DNA of 64,000 nucleotides. It comes from an uncultured Clostridia bacterium. GTDB lineage: Bacteria; Bacillota; Clostridia; Christensenellales; Borkfalkiaceae. Location of the stretch: NCBI GenBank assembly GCA_959605945.1, contig CAUHGY010000001.1:1-64000 (forward strand), given 5' to 3'. The notes beneath the pieces are model-generated. The model was not told the origin of the DNA and did no database searches. It was given only the letters and a program-made list of their open reading frames with translations. Both the position numbers and the translations under genes were made by a program. Shown here one piece after another: positions 43,616 to 52,517 of this stretch. The number at the start of each line of letters is the position of its first letter. The stretch's first letter is position 1.

Positions 43616-43643
43616 GCCGCCATATATGGCGGCTGTATTTTTA
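43616..43643 (+). terminator. Terminator of the VOR operon
   Basis: An inverted repeat GCCGCC / GGCGGC (43616-43621 with 43628-43633), extendable through the ATATAT loop, followed by TGTATTTTT. It separates the VOR operon from the his operon. Confidence 0.75.
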
Positions 43644-43681
43644 TAAGTTTTGATTTTTCAGATATAAATTTATTTTTTTGC

Positions 43682-43710
43682 TTGACATATATTTTATAAT
43701 ATGCTACTAT
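43682..43710 (+). promoter_or_regulatory. Sigma-A promoter of the his operon
   Basis: TTGACA (43682-43687), a 17-base spacer, TACTAT (43705-43710). The roughly 90-base leader has no His-rich leader peptide, T-box sequence or terminator hairpin that I can see. Confidence 0.75.
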
Positions 43711-43802
43711 ATTAGCGTGTTAAAGTGATAAAGCAAATGACGATGCAAGGAAAGACATAAGAGAGTTCAAGCATTTAATAAGAATAGCAGGTAATAACAG
43801 TC

Positions 43803-44897
43803 ATGGAAATTAAAAACAAATTACTCACCGGAGAAGAAAAAATTTCTTTTCGTTTAAGAAGCCTTTATGCGGGTTTCGGCTATTCATGTTTTAAGATGAG
43901 TAAATTCGAAGAATACGATCTGTACAGTCGGAACAAAGATTTTCTTGTTTCCGACAGGGTGCTTACGTTTACAGATACTGACGGAAAACTTATGGCCTTA
44001 AAACCCGACGTTACGTTATCGATTGTAAAAAATTACGACGGAACGGCCGGCGATGTACAGCGTGTTTACTATAATGAAAACGTTTACAGAGTATCGGAGA
44101 ACACAAAAAAGTATAAAGAGATTATGCAGGCGGGTCTCGAATGTATCGGCGCCCTGACAGATTATAATCTTTTCGAGGTTCTGTTTCTTGCCGCAGAAAG
44201 TCTTAATGTTATATCCGAGAGAAGTGTTCTTATATTGTCGCATCTCGGCGTTATATCCGCAATTTTGGAAAAAGTCGGATGCGCTGAAGATGAGCTTCTT
44301 TTAAATATTTCGGAAAAAAATCTCCACGGAGTGGATGAAATATGCAAACGATGCGCTATCGACGGAAGTATTTATGAGATTCTGAAGCTTGTAACCGCAT
44401 CTTCCTGGGAAGCGGATGATATATTGCAGAAATTAAGAAAACTTTCTTCCGATAAACTTCTTTTAAAATCTCTTGACGAAATAGAACGTGCGGCACGGTT
44501 TTTAAAATCCAATTCAAAAGTGCCGGTACGCGTGGATTTTTCCGTAGTAAATGATATGAATTACTATAACGGTCTTGTTTTCAGAGGATATGTCAAAGAA
44601 ATTCCCGCGCGTGTTCTTAGCGGCGGACAATACGATAAACTTATGGATAAAATGTCCAAAAATGCCAAAGCTGCAGGTTTTGCCGTTTATCTCGACCTTG
44701 CGGAAAGATTAAAGACCGAAGATTATCCCGATGTTGACGCCGTTCTGCTTTATGACGAGAACATCGACGCGGAAGACATAATTAAAGAAGTAAAAAAATA
44801 CAGAGAAGCAGGCAAAAGCGTTGCGGTTTGCGCTGACGTACCGAATAAAATAACCTTTGGGGAAATTATTCGTATAAGCGAGAAAAAATTATCATGA
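43803..44897 (+). CDS. hisZ: ATP phosphoribosyltransferase regulatory subunit HisZ
   Basis: HisZ, a catalytically inactive histidyl-tRNA synthetase paralogue that is required by short-form HisG; 364 residues. Class II synthetase features include LKPDVTLSIVKNYDG near 64 (motif 2 region), YYNENVYR near 80, and ARVLSGGQYDKLMD near 270. A HisRS-like anticodon-binding domain is missing, as expected for HisZ. Only a weak ribosome site precedes the ATG. Its presence together with a 218-residue HisG defines the hetero-octameric HisZ-HisG enzyme. First gene of a complete histidine operon. Confidence 0.92.
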   Translation: MEIKNKLLTGEEKISFRLRSLYAGFGYSCFKMSKFEEYDLYSRNKDFLVSDRVLTFTDTDGKLMALKPDVTLSIVKNYDGTAGDVQRVYYNENVYRVSENTKKYKEIMQAGLECIGALTDYNLFEVLFLAAESLNVISERSVLILSHLGVISAILEKVGCAEDELLLNISEKNLHGVDEICKRCAIDGSIYEILKLVTASSWEADDILQKLRKLSSDKLLLKSLDEIERAARFLKSNSKVPVRVDFSVVNDMNYYNGLVFRGYVKEIPARVLSGGQYDKLMDKMSKNAKAAGFAVYLDLAERLKTEDYPDVDAVLLYDENIDAEDIIKEVKKYREAGKSVAVCADVPNKITFGEIIRISEKKLS

Positions 44898-45550
44898 AAG
44901 AGATATTGAACGTTGCTCTTCCCAAGGGGAGACTTGGAGAAAAAGTATATAAACTTTTTGAAAAATCAGGATATTCCTGTCCGGAAATATTAGATTCATC
45001 CACAAGAAAGCTTATATTTGAAAATCCGGAAAAAGGTATAAGATATTTTTGGGTTAAACCTTCCGATGTAAGCATATATGTTGAACGCGGAGCGGCCGAT
45101 ATAGGAATTGCGGGTAAAGATATTCTGATGGAATATAAACCGCGGGTTTTTGAATTGCTCGATCTGAAACTCGGTAAATGCCGCCTTGCGGTTGCCGCAA
45201 AAAAAGGTTTTAGGGACAAACGTGAATATACCCTTCGTGTGGCTACAAAATTTCCAAATATAACTACGGAATACTACGCCGAAAAATGCCGCGATGTCGA
45301 CATAATAAAACTCAACGGATCTATAGAACTTGCACCTATTCTTAATTTGTCGGATGTTATATTGGATATAGTCGAAACAGGCACTACTCTTTTGGAAAAT
45401 AATCTTGAACCTATCGAGAAAGTAGCTGACGTTTCCGCAAGGCTTATCGCAAATACCGCGTCGTTTCAGTTTAAAAACGGAGAAATAACCGAAATACTTG
45501 ACAATCTGAGAAAATATACGGAGGGAAGCGGCGTTGATAAAAATTTTTAA
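44894..45550 (+). CDS. hisG: ATP phosphoribosyltransferase catalytic subunit, short form
   Basis: First step of histidine synthesis, PRPP plus ATP to phosphoribosyl-ATP; 218 residues, the short form lacking the C-terminal histidine-binding domain and therefore needing HisZ. It has LNVALPKGRLGEK at the start, GAADIGIAGKDIL near 61, and the PRPP loop DIVETGTTLLENNL near 157. The ATG overlaps the hisZ stop (ATGA). Confidence 0.96.
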   Translation: MKEILNVALPKGRLGEKVYKLFEKSGYSCPEILDSSTRKLIFENPEKGIRYFWVKPSDVSIYVERGAADIGIAGKDILMEYKPRVFELLDLKLGKCRLAVAAKKGFRDKREYTLRVATKFPNITTEYYAEKCRDVDIIKLNGSIELAPILNLSDVILDIVETGTTLLENNLEPIEKVADVSARLIANTASFQFKNGEITEILDNLRKYTEGSGVDKNF

Positions 45551-46811
45551 AACAGAAGACGGAAATTACGGCGGAATATTTGAGAGAGCAGACTTAAAAA
45601 GCAGTGTAGGAAATGCCGTTTCCGAAATAATTGAAAACGTCAGAAAAAACGGAGACAAAGCCCTTTTTGAATATACGGAGAAATTCGACGGCGTAAAACT
45701 TACTTCTCTTAAAGTGGAAAAAGAAGAAATAGACGAGGCAATTAACCTTTCGGATAAAGGCTTTCAGGAAGTGCTTAAAAGCGCGGCTGCGAATATAAGA
45801 GCATTCCATGAAGAGCAAAGACGGCAAGGTTTTTCCTTCGTGAATGCCGACGGTATAACAGTGGGGCAGAAAATAATTCCTATTGAAAGAGTCGGAGTAT
45901 ATGTTCCCGGCGGCACGGCGGCGTATCCTTCTACCGTACTGATGGATGTTATACCCGCAAAAATTGCCGGGTGCAACAAGATAGTTATGGTGTCTCCGCC
46001 CGACAAAAACGGAAAGATTGCGCCGGAGATTCTTGTTGCCGCCTTTATTGCAGGCGTGGACGAAATATATAAGATAGGCGGTGCTCAGGCAATAGCGGCG
46101 CTCGCTTACGGCACGAAAAGCGTTCCTGCAGTTTATAAAATAGTCGGACCCGGAAACGCTTATGTTGCGGAAGCTAAAAGGCAGGTTTTCGGACAAGTTT
46201 CAATAGATATGATAGCGGGACCGAGCGAAATTTTAATTGTATCGGACGATAAAACATCTCCGCAATGCGTTGCCGCCGATTTGCTTTCACAGGCGGAACA
46301 CGATAAAAACGCGAGCGCGGTGCTGGTTACCGACAGTTATGATTTTGCGCTTAAAGTGAGCGAGGCGATTGAAACGAGAATAAACTCGCTTTCACGCAGA
46401 GATATTGCACGCGCATCGATAGATAATAACGGAAAAATTATTGTCGTTGAAAATATTCTAAAGGCAATTGAAATCGCAAACGAACTTGCCCCCGAACATC
46501 TTGAATTGTGTATTGACGACGCCATGGAGTATCTGCCGTTCGTTAAAAACGCAGGTTCGGTATTCATCGGCAGATATACTCCCGAGGCGTTGGGAGATTA
46601 TTATGCAGGTCCTAATCATACGCTGCCTACGAGCGGTACTGCGAAATTTTCCAGCCCGCTTTCGGTAGACGATTTTATTAAAAAAACTCAGTTTATTTGT
46701 GCTACGGAAGGCGCCGTAAAAAACGTTGCCGCAAACGTTGCGCTCTTTGCCCGCAGAGAAGGTCTTACCGCGCATGCGGAAAGTGCGGAAATCAGATTGG
46801 AGAAGTTTTAA
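45534..46811 (+). CDS. hisD: Histidinol dehydrogenase
   Basis: Two-step NAD-dependent oxidation of histidinol to histidine; 425 residues. It has VYVPGGTAAYPST near 122, IAGPSEILIVSD near 222, the zinc-site region with LLSQAEHD near 248, and GPNHTLPTSGTA near 360. The start is a TTG at 45534 with GGAGGG 8 bases upstream, inside the 3' end of hisG, giving a 17-base overlap. Confidence 0.96.
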   Translation: MIKIFKTEDGNYGGIFERADLKSSVGNAVSEIIENVRKNGDKALFEYTEKFDGVKLTSLKVEKEEIDEAINLSDKGFQEVLKSAAANIRAFHEEQRRQGFSFVNADGITVGQKIIPIERVGVYVPGGTAAYPSTVLMDVIPAKIAGCNKIVMVSPPDKNGKIAPEILVAAFIAGVDEIYKIGGAQAIAALAYGTKSVPAVYKIVGPGNAYVAEAKRQVFGQVSIDMIAGPSEILIVSDDKTSPQCVAADLLSQAEHDKNASAVLVTDSYDFALKVSEAIETRINSLSRRDIARASIDNNGKIIVVENILKAIEIANELAPEHLELCIDDAMEYLPFVKNAGSVFIGRYTPEALGDYYAGPNHTLPTSGTAKFSSPLSVDDFIKKTQFICATEGAVKNVAANVALFARREGLTAHAESAEIRLEKF

Positions 46812-46812
46812 T

Positions 46813-47877
46813 ATGGGGCGATTTTTCAGCGGAAGGTTTAAATTCCTCAAAGAATATGTTCCCGGAGAACAGCCAAAGGACAGAAATTATATCAAACTAA
46901 ACACAAATGAAAGTCCGTTTCCGCCGTCCGACGGGGTCAAGAAAGCTGTAGAAAAACAGATAAACAGTCTTAATTTATATTCGGATCCCGAAAGCGCCGT
47001 GCTTACTAAAACCGTGGCGGATTATTACGGGATTGAAAGCGAAAAAGTTCTTATGACGAACGGTTCGGATGAAATACTGAATTACGCATTCGCTGCATTC
47101 GGAGGAAAACGTAAATTCATTTTTCCTGACATAACTTACGGTTTTTATCCGGTATTTGCGCAAATCAACCGCACGTCTTATAAGACGGTACCTCTTCGCG
47201 CCGATTTTTCAATAAATATAAAAGATTATATCGGAGGCGGCGCTAACATTGTCATTGCGAATCCTAATGCCCCTACGGGACTTGTCTTGCAAAAGCAGGA
47301 TGTGGAAAAAATCGTTAAAGGAAATCCTGACGGCGTTGTTATAATAGATGAGGCGTATATAGACTTCGGGGGAGAAAGTTGTTTAAGCCTTATCGATGAA
47401 TACGATAATATTTTAGTAACCCGCACGTTTTCAAAATCTTTTTCACTTGCCGGAGCAAGATTGGGTTTCGGCGCCGGTTCGGCAGAACTTATCAGAGATT
47501 TGAAAAAAATAAAATATTCCACCAACCCTTATAATGTTAACAGTTTGAGCGCCGCGGCAGGAATAGCAGCGCTAAACGATGCGGAATATTATATGAAAAA
47601 TTGTAACGAAATAAAGCGCGTAAGAGAAAAATATAAAAAACAACTCATCGAATGCGGTTTTTCGGTTACAGATTCCGGCGCTAATTTTCTCTTTGCCGAA
47701 AGCGCCGATATAAACGGCGAAACGCTTTATTTAAAGCTCAAGGAAAACGGAGTGCTTGTAAGACATTTTTCTGCGGACAGAATATCTAACCGTATAAGAA
47801 TAACAGTCGGAACAGACGCACAGATGCAGCGCTTTACGGAAACTGTGGATAAAATCATAAGGAGAAATAATAAATGA
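46813..47877 (+). CDS. hisC: Histidinol-phosphate aminotransferase
   Basis: PLP-dependent class II aminotransferase, 354 residues from the ATG at 46813, which directly follows the hisD stop. It has LNTNESPFPPSDGV near 30, NPNAPTGLVL near 152, IIDEAYIDF near 178, and the PLP lysine in TFSKSFSLAGARLGFG near 207. A longer frame reading back into hisD is not supported. It overlaps hisB by 4 bases. Confidence 0.95.
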   Translation: MGRFFSGRFKFLKEYVPGEQPKDRNYIKLNTNESPFPPSDGVKKAVEKQINSLNLYSDPESAVLTKTVADYYGIESEKVLMTNGSDEILNYAFAAFGGKRKFIFPDITYGFYPVFAQINRTSYKTVPLRADFSINIKDYIGGGANIVIANPNAPTGLVLQKQDVEKIVKGNPDGVVIIDEAYIDFGGESCLSLIDEYDNILVTRTFSKSFSLAGARLGFGAGSAELIRDLKKIKYSTNPYNVNSLSAAAGIAALNDAEYYMKNCNEIKRVREKYKKQLIECGFSVTDSGANFLFAESADINGETLYLKLKENGVLVRHFSADRISNRIRITVGTDAQMQRFTETVDKIIRRNNK

Positions 47878-48461
47878 GAACGAGTAAGATAGAAAGGAAT
47901 ACTAACGAGACAAAAATTTCGCTTTATCTCGCAATAGACGGAAAAGGTAAATCGGAAATTCAGAGCGGGTGCGGATTTCTTGATCATATGCTGACCCTTT
48001 TTGCTGCGCACGGCAATTTTGATATAAAGTTGCTGTGTCAAGGAGACACCGATGTGGACTATCATCACACTGTGGAAGATATAGGCATCTGTTTGGGAAA
48101 GGCATTTTCCGAATGTCTCGGAGACAAAAAAGGCATAGAACGCTATGGCGATAAGACCATTCCCATGGATGAAGCATTGATCATGACTGCCGTGGATTTT
48201 TCCGGCAGACCGTTTTTAAATTTCGACGTGGAATTTTACAGCGAAAAAATCGGAAATTTCGATACGGAACTTATACGGGAATTTTTTGCGGGATTTGTAC
48301 GTTCTGCCGGAATGAATCTTCATGTAGTTCAAATAGCGGGAGAAAATTCTCACCACATAGCCGAAGGTATTTTCAAATCTGCGGCGCGCAGCATCGCTGC
48401 CGCCTGCAGTTTATGTGATAAGAACGCAGGGAAGATACCGTCTACGAAGGGAGTTTTATAA
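47874..48461 (+). CDS. hisB: Imidazoleglycerol-phosphate dehydratase
   Basis: Monofunctional HisB of 195 residues, without the N-terminal phosphatase domain of E. coli HisB; that role is taken by the PHP protein at the end of the operon. Its manganese ligands are in the paired histidine motifs: GFLDHMLTLFAAHG, DYHHTVEDIG near 62-71, and ENSHHIAEGIFK near 160. AAGGAG lies upstream of the ATG. Confidence 0.97.
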   Translation: MRTSKIERNTNETKISLYLAIDGKGKSEIQSGCGFLDHMLTLFAAHGNFDIKLLCQGDTDVDYHHTVEDIGICLGKAFSECLGDKKGIERYGDKTIPMDEALIMTAVDFSGRPFLNFDVEFYSEKIGNFDTELIREFFAGFVRSAGMNLHVVQIAGENSHHIAEGIFKSAARSIAAACSLCDKNAGKIPSTKGVL

Positions 48462-48466
48462 AGCAA

Positions 48467-49090
48467 ATGGTAACCATAATAGATTATGGAGTAGGCAATC
48501 TTTATTCTTTGAAAAGTTCGTTTGATTTTATAGGGCAGAAAATTAAAGTGAGCGGGGATATAAACGATATTATGATTGCCGAAAAGCTTGTTTTGCCCGG
48601 GGTAGGGGCTTTCGGCGATGCCGCTAAAAAACTGAGCGAAAAGGGCATGGATCTTGCCGTAAAAGAGAAAGCGGCCGCCGGCATTCCCGTACTGGGAATT
48701 TGTCTCGGAATGCAACTTTTTTTCGATTACAGTACAGAATACGGCATACATAAAGGATTGTCGCTTATCGATGGCTGCATAGAACCGATAGGAAACATTA
48801 TACCGGAAGGATTAAAAATACCGCATATCGGCTGGAATTCGTTACAATTCAAAAAAAAACATCCGGTTTTCCGTAATATTACGGACGGTGAATACGTTTA
48901 TTTTGTACATTCTTTTTATGCAAAACCGAAAAATTTATCGGATGTAGCCGCAACATGCAATTACGGGGCAGATTTAACCGCCGCAGTTGCTCATAAAAAT
49001 ATCGTCGGATGTCAGTTCCACCCGGAAAAAAGCGGTAAGACGGGTCTGAATATACTGAAAGGTTTTTGCGAATGGGATGGTGAAATATGA
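48467..49090 (+). CDS. hisH: Imidazole glycerol phosphate synthase, glutaminase subunit
   Basis: Class I glutamine amidotransferase that supplies ammonia to HisF; 207 residues. The nucleophile cysteine is in GICLGMQLFF near residue 82, the oxyanion region is PGVGAFGDA near 45, and the His-Glu of the triad are in CQFHPEKSG near 183. The ribosome site is poorly spaced (GGGAG about 14 bases upstream), so translation may depend on coupling to hisB. Confidence 0.96.
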   Translation: MVTIIDYGVGNLYSLKSSFDFIGQKIKVSGDINDIMIAEKLVLPGVGAFGDAAKKLSEKGMDLAVKEKAAAGIPVLGICLGMQLFFDYSTEYGIHKGLSLIDGCIEPIGNIIPEGLKIPHIGWNSLQFKKKHPVFRNITDGEYVYFVHSFYAKPKNLSDVAATCNYGADLTAAVAHKNIVGCQFHPEKSGKTGLNILKGFCEWDGEI

Positions 49091-49800
49091 AAATTTTTCC
49101 GGCAATAGATATATTTGACGGTAAAGCCGTGCGCCTTTATAAAGGAAATTACAATAGTATGACCATTTACAGCAGCGATCCCGTCGGGGTAAGCGAGCGT
49201 TTTAAGGAATCAGGAGCGGAATATATTCATGTGGTAGATTTGCAGGGGGCAAAAGACGGTGAAAGCAAAAATTTGCATATCGTTGAAGAAATAATAAAAA
49301 AAACAGCTCTTTTTGTGCAAATTGGCGGCGGAATACGGAATATGGATTCAATAAAGAGATGTTTGGACGCGGGTGTTTCTCGTGTTATTCTCGGGACTTC
49401 GGCAGTGACGGACGAAAAGTTTCTGGCAACCGCAATTTCGGAATATAATGATAAAATAGCCGTGGGGGCAGACATTAAAGACGGCTATGTAGCTATAAAG
49501 GGCTGGACGGAAAACAGTGCGCTCTCATATGATGAATTTTTTGAAAAGATGGTTGATGTCGGCGTTAAAACAATGATTTGTACGGATATTTCGCGTGACG
49601 GAGCTATGAAAGGAACAAATCTCGGATTGTATGGAGAGTTGAAAAAATATAAAGAGATCAATGTTATAGCTTCAGGCGGCGTTTCATCGCTTGACGATGT
49701 TACGGCATTAAAAAATATCGGTGTTTACGGAGCCATAATAGGAAAAGCATACTATACCGGCGCTGTCGATCTTAAAAAAGCCATTGAGGTGGCAAAATGA
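49087..49800 (+). CDS. hisA: ProFAR isomerase
   Basis: HisA, a (beta/alpha)8 barrel isomerase of ProFAR; 237 residues. Its catalytic aspartates are in FPAIDIFDGKAVRLYKG (residue 8) and TDISRDGAMKGTN near 165. VQIGGGIRN near 77 is the phosphate-binding loop. The start overlaps the hisH stop (ATGA) and its stop overlaps hisF. Confidence 0.96.
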   Translation: MKIFPAIDIFDGKAVRLYKGNYNSMTIYSSDPVGVSERFKESGAEYIHVVDLQGAKDGESKNLHIVEEIIKKTALFVQIGGGIRNMDSIKRCLDAGVSRVILGTSAVTDEKFLATAISEYNDKIAVGADIKDGYVAIKGWTENSALSYDEFFEKMVDVGVKTMICTDISRDGAMKGTNLGLYGELKKYKEINVIASGGVSSLDDVTALKNIGVYGAIIGKAYYTGAVDLKKAIEVAK

Positions 49801-50555
49801 TAACAAAACGCATAATCCCGTGTCTCGACGTTAAAGACGGTAAGGTAGTAAAAGGGGTTAACTTTGAAAATTTAAATGAGGTGTCTTCTCCTGTAGAGCT
49901 TGCGGCGTATTACAGTGACGGAGGAGCAGACGAATTGGTATTTTATGATATCACCGCATCCTATGAAGGCAGAGCGCTTTTTACGGACATTTTAAAAAAA
50001 GTCGCTTCGCGCATATTTATTCCGCTTACTGTCGGCGGCGGCATAAACGACGTCAGCGATTTTGAAAGAGTTTTAAAATGCGGGGCCGACAAGGTCAGCG
50101 TGAATTCCGGCGCTATAAAAAATCCGTTCATGATCCGAGATGCTGCTGCCAAATACGGCAGCCAGTGCGTTGTTATATCCGTAGACATTAAACGGGTTAA
50201 CGGTATTTTTACCGTTTTTTCAAAAGGCGGAAGAATAAATACCGGTATGGAGGCGATAGGCTGGATAAAGAAATGCGTCGGCCTCGGAGCCGGTGAGGTT
50301 GTTGTGAACTCTATTGATACCGACGGCGTCCGGAAGGGATTCGATATTGAAATGTTATCAGCCGTGGCGGATGCCGTTGATGTCCCGGTGATAGCTTCCG
50401 GCGGAGCCGGTTCTGCAGATGATTTTGTCGAACTTTTTCGCAACGTGCCTAAGATAGATGCTGGCCTTGCCGCATCGGTGTTCCACTTCGGCCAGATTAA
50501 AATAAATGAACTTAAACATAAACTTCGTAAAAACAATATTCCTGTGAGGTTATGA
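49797..50555 (+). CDS. hisF: Imidazole glycerol phosphate synthase, cyclase subunit
   Basis: Cyclase partner of HisH, 252 residues, also a TIM barrel. The catalytic aspartates are in IIPCLDVKDGKVVKG (residue 11) and ISVDIKRVNG near 128. The phosphate loops are LTVGGGIND near 77 and ASGGAGS near 199. It is coupled to hisA by a 4-base overlap. Confidence 0.97.
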   Translation: MITKRIIPCLDVKDGKVVKGVNFENLNEVSSPVELAAYYSDGGADELVFYDITASYEGRALFTDILKKVASRIFIPLTVGGGINDVSDFERVLKCGADKVSVNSGAIKNPFMIRDAAAKYGSQCVVISVDIKRVNGIFTVFSKGGRINTGMEAIGWIKKCVGLGAGEVVVNSIDTDGVRKGFDIEMLSAVADAVDVPVIASGGAGSADDFVELFRNVPKIDAGLAASVFHFGQIKINELKHKLRKNNIPVRL

Positions 50556-50558
50556 TCT

Positions 50559-51209
50559 ATGAATCTTGATAATTTGAATTTTGACAAAAACGGGCTTATC
50601 CCTGCAATCGTTGTAGACGCCGTCAGTAAAAAAGTGCTTACGCTTGCCTATATGAATAAAGAAAGCCTTGAAATTTCCATGAAAAAAGGGCTTACGTGTT
50701 TTTGGAGCAGGTCAAGGCAAAAATTATGGCTTAAAGGTGAAACGAGCGGCAATTATCAGCATATTGTTTCCATAACGGCCGATTGCGACGGAGACGCGCT
50801 TATGATCCTGGTTGAGAAGGACGGCCCTGCATGTCACAGAGGAACGGACAGCTGTTTTAACGATGTTGTTTGGCATAGTTCCGAATTGAACGAATTTTCT
50901 TATCAACAGCTTTTTGAGCTTATTAAAGGACGGAAAACGGAAAAAAAAGAAGGATCGTATACGACATATCTCTTTGAAAAGGGGCTTGACAAGATCCTTA
51001 AAAAAATAGGCGAAGAGAGCACTGAAGTAATAATAGCGGCAAAAGATAAAGATAAAAAGGAAACAATTTATGAAATTGCAGATTTACTTTATCATCTGAC
51101 CGTATTGATGGTTGAAGCTGATATTACGCTTGACGACGTTCAATGCGAGCTTGCGTCGCGTCATGTGATAGACAAAAAAATCAAACAGGAGAAAATGACG
51201 GGTGATTAA
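50559..51209 (+). CDS. hisIE: Bifunctional phosphoribosyl-AMP cyclohydrolase / phosphoribosyl-ATP pyrophosphatase
   Basis: Fused HisI-HisE of 216 residues catalysing the second and third steps. The N-terminal HisI domain has [10 protein letters not shown] near 30, the zinc and magnesium region [22 protein letters not shown], and CHRGTDSCF near 93. The C-terminal HisE domain has the [16 protein letters not shown] motif near 150 and [13 protein letters not shown]. It starts 3 bases after hisF; its 3' end overlaps the phosphatase gene. Confidence 0.96.
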   Translation: MNLDNLNFDKNGLIPAIVVDAVSKKVLTLAYMNKESLEISMKKGLTCFWSRSRQKLWLKGETSGNYQHIVSITADCDGDALMILVEKDGPACHRGTDSCFNDVVWHSSELNEFSYQQLFELIKGRKTEKKEGSYTTYLFEKGLDKILKKIGEESTEVIIAAKDKDKKETIYEIADLLYHLTVLMVEADITLDDVQCELASRHVIDKKIKQEKMTGD

Positions 51210-52011
51210 ATCCGATTATCATGTTCATACTACTTTTGTTGACGGAAAAAGCGATGCAGAAAAAATAGTTCAAAAGGCAATTGAACTTGGTATGAGTGAA
51301 ATAGGTTTTTCCGAACATGCTCACGTTGCTTTCGATACAGAGTGCTCTCTTTCTTCCGAGAACACTAAAGTATATCGTAAAACAATAAAGCAGTTAAAAG
51401 AAAAATATGCAGATAAGATAAGTATTTTGTGCGGAATAGAAATGGACAGATTTTCCGATGACGATCCTTCCGAATATGAATATGTTATCGGTTCCGTGCA
51501 TTATCTTAAAGTGCATGATGAATATTATGCCATCGATTTGTCGCCTGAGGAAACATTGAGGTGTATAAATTGCGGTTTTAGCGGAAATATAAAAAATTTT
51601 GTGAAAGCTTATTATGATACTGTTTCTGAACTTAAAGATGTTACCGAGGCTAATATAATCGGGCATTTTGATATTATTACCAAATTTGAAAACAGGGGAA
51701 TCGTTCTGGCGGATAGCGAAGAGTTTTATTCATCGTGCAGTAAAAAAGCTATGCTTTATCTTTATAAGAGCAGCGCTTTTGAAATAAACACCGGCGGAAT
51801 GATAAGGGGTTATAAGTTTCATCCGTATCCGTGTGCGGATATCCTTAAAAATCTTGCGGAACTAGGCGGCCGTGCAGTTATTAACAGCGATTCTCACTCT
51901 AAAGACAGTTTAATGAAATATTTTGGAAACGCTGAAAATTACGCTTCGGAATGCGGTTTTTTAAGCTTGTCTTTTACGGACAGGCAGGGAAGGCTTCATC
52001 GGCAAAAATAA
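51202..52011 (+). CDS. hisK: PHP-type histidinol-phosphatase
   Basis: 269 residues of the PHP superfamily, which in Bacillota supplies the histidinol-phosphate phosphatase missing from monofunctional HisB. Metal ligands are HVH in SDYHVHTTF (residues 7-9), E and HAH in SEHAHV near 38, H in GSVHYL near 98, HFD near 155, and SDSH near 231. The start is a GTG with AGGAG 12 bases upstream, overlapping hisIE. It closes the operon, and a terminator overlaps its stop codon. Confidence 0.9.
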   Translation: MIKSDYHVHTTFVDGKSDAEKIVQKAIELGMSEIGFSEHAHVAFDTECSLSSENTKVYRKTIKQLKEKYADKISILCGIEMDRFSDDDPSEYEYVIGSVHYLKVHDEYYAIDLSPEETLRCINCGFSGNIKNFVKAYYDTVSELKDVTEANIIGHFDIITKFENRGIVLADSEEFYSSCSKKAMLYLYKSSAFEINTGGMIRGYKFHPYPCADILKNLAELGGRAVINSDSHSKDSLMKYFGNAENYASECGFLSLSFTDRQGRLHRQK

Positions 52012-52036
52012 TTGTTTGCCAAACAATTTTAATTTT
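52010..52036 (+). terminator. Terminator of the his operon
   Basis: An eight-pair AT-rich stem, AATTGTTT (52010-52017) with AAACAATT (52021-52028), loop GCC, followed by TTAATTTT. The stem begins within the stop codon of the phosphatase gene. It is weak on GC content. Confidence 0.55.
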
Positions 52037-52103
52037 ATATATATTATAAAAAACATGTCGAAAATATTAAAATGTGAGAGATAGTGTCGCACACAAAGGC
52101 TCA

Positions 52104-52135
52104 TTTCGTAGTACAATTATATTGCGCTTACGAAA
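52104..52135. promoter_or_regulatory. Imperfect palindrome, candidate operator of the XRE gene
   Basis: The outer repeat TTTCGTA (52104-52110) and TACGAAA (52129-52135) enclose an inner repeat CAAT...ATTG (52114-52121). It covers a TACAAT -10-like element at 52112-52117 and reaches to the ribosome site of the XRE regulator, a normal place for autorepression. Confidence 0.45.
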
Positions 52136-52146
52136 GGAGAATACTT

Positions 52147-52371
52147 ATGAAACTGTGCGATAAACTGAAGTTATTGAGGAAGAGCAATAACCTTACGCAG
52201 GACGAAATGGCAGAAAAATTGTATGTAACGAGGACTGCCGTTTCAAAATGGGAAACAGATAAAGGATATCCCAGTATCGATAGTCTTAAAATTATTTCGC
52301 ATATATTTCATGTAAGTTTAGATGAGTTGATTTCGGAAACCGATTCGGAAGGAACAAAAAACGGCAATTGA
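52147..52371 (+). CDS. Small XRE-family transcriptional regulator
   Basis: 74 residues, essentially a single helix-turn-helix: MKLCDKLKLLRKSNN then LTQDEMAEKLYVTRTAVSKWETDKGYPS, and a DELI segment typical of stand-alone clostridial XRE proteins. AAAGGAG lies 7 bases before the ATG at 52147. A longer frame upstream reads through the putative promoter and palindrome and is not believed. No sensor domain is present. It may regulate itself and the transporter pair that follows 150 bases downstream, which has its own promoter. Confidence 0.85.
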   Translation: MKLCDKLKLLRKSNNLTQDEMAEKLYVTRTAVSKWETDKGYPSIDSLKIISHIFHVSLDELISETDSEGTKNGN

Positions 52372-52453
52372 TTATATGCGTAAATCTTATATTTAAAATT
52401 TTAATATAGAAAGACATATTTATAAAATTTAAGTTTTTTGCTTTGTTTTTAGC

Positions 52454-52482
52454 TTGACAACGCCTGAATGTAATTGTAAAAT
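52454..52482 (+). promoter_or_regulatory. Sigma-A promoter of the chromate-type transporter pair
   Basis: TTGACA (52454-52459), a 17-base spacer, TAAAAT (52477-52482), about 35 bases before the first transporter start codon. Confidence 0.7.
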
Positions 52483-52517
52483 TATTGCTGGAAATAAAAA
52501 GGTGAATAAGTTATAAG

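Noticed and set aside
43711..43802. Possible truncated T-box in the his leader (an AAGGAAAGACATAAGAGAG stretch slightly resembles a stem I start)
   Set aside because: There is no T-box sequence, specifier hairpin or terminator, and the leader is too short.
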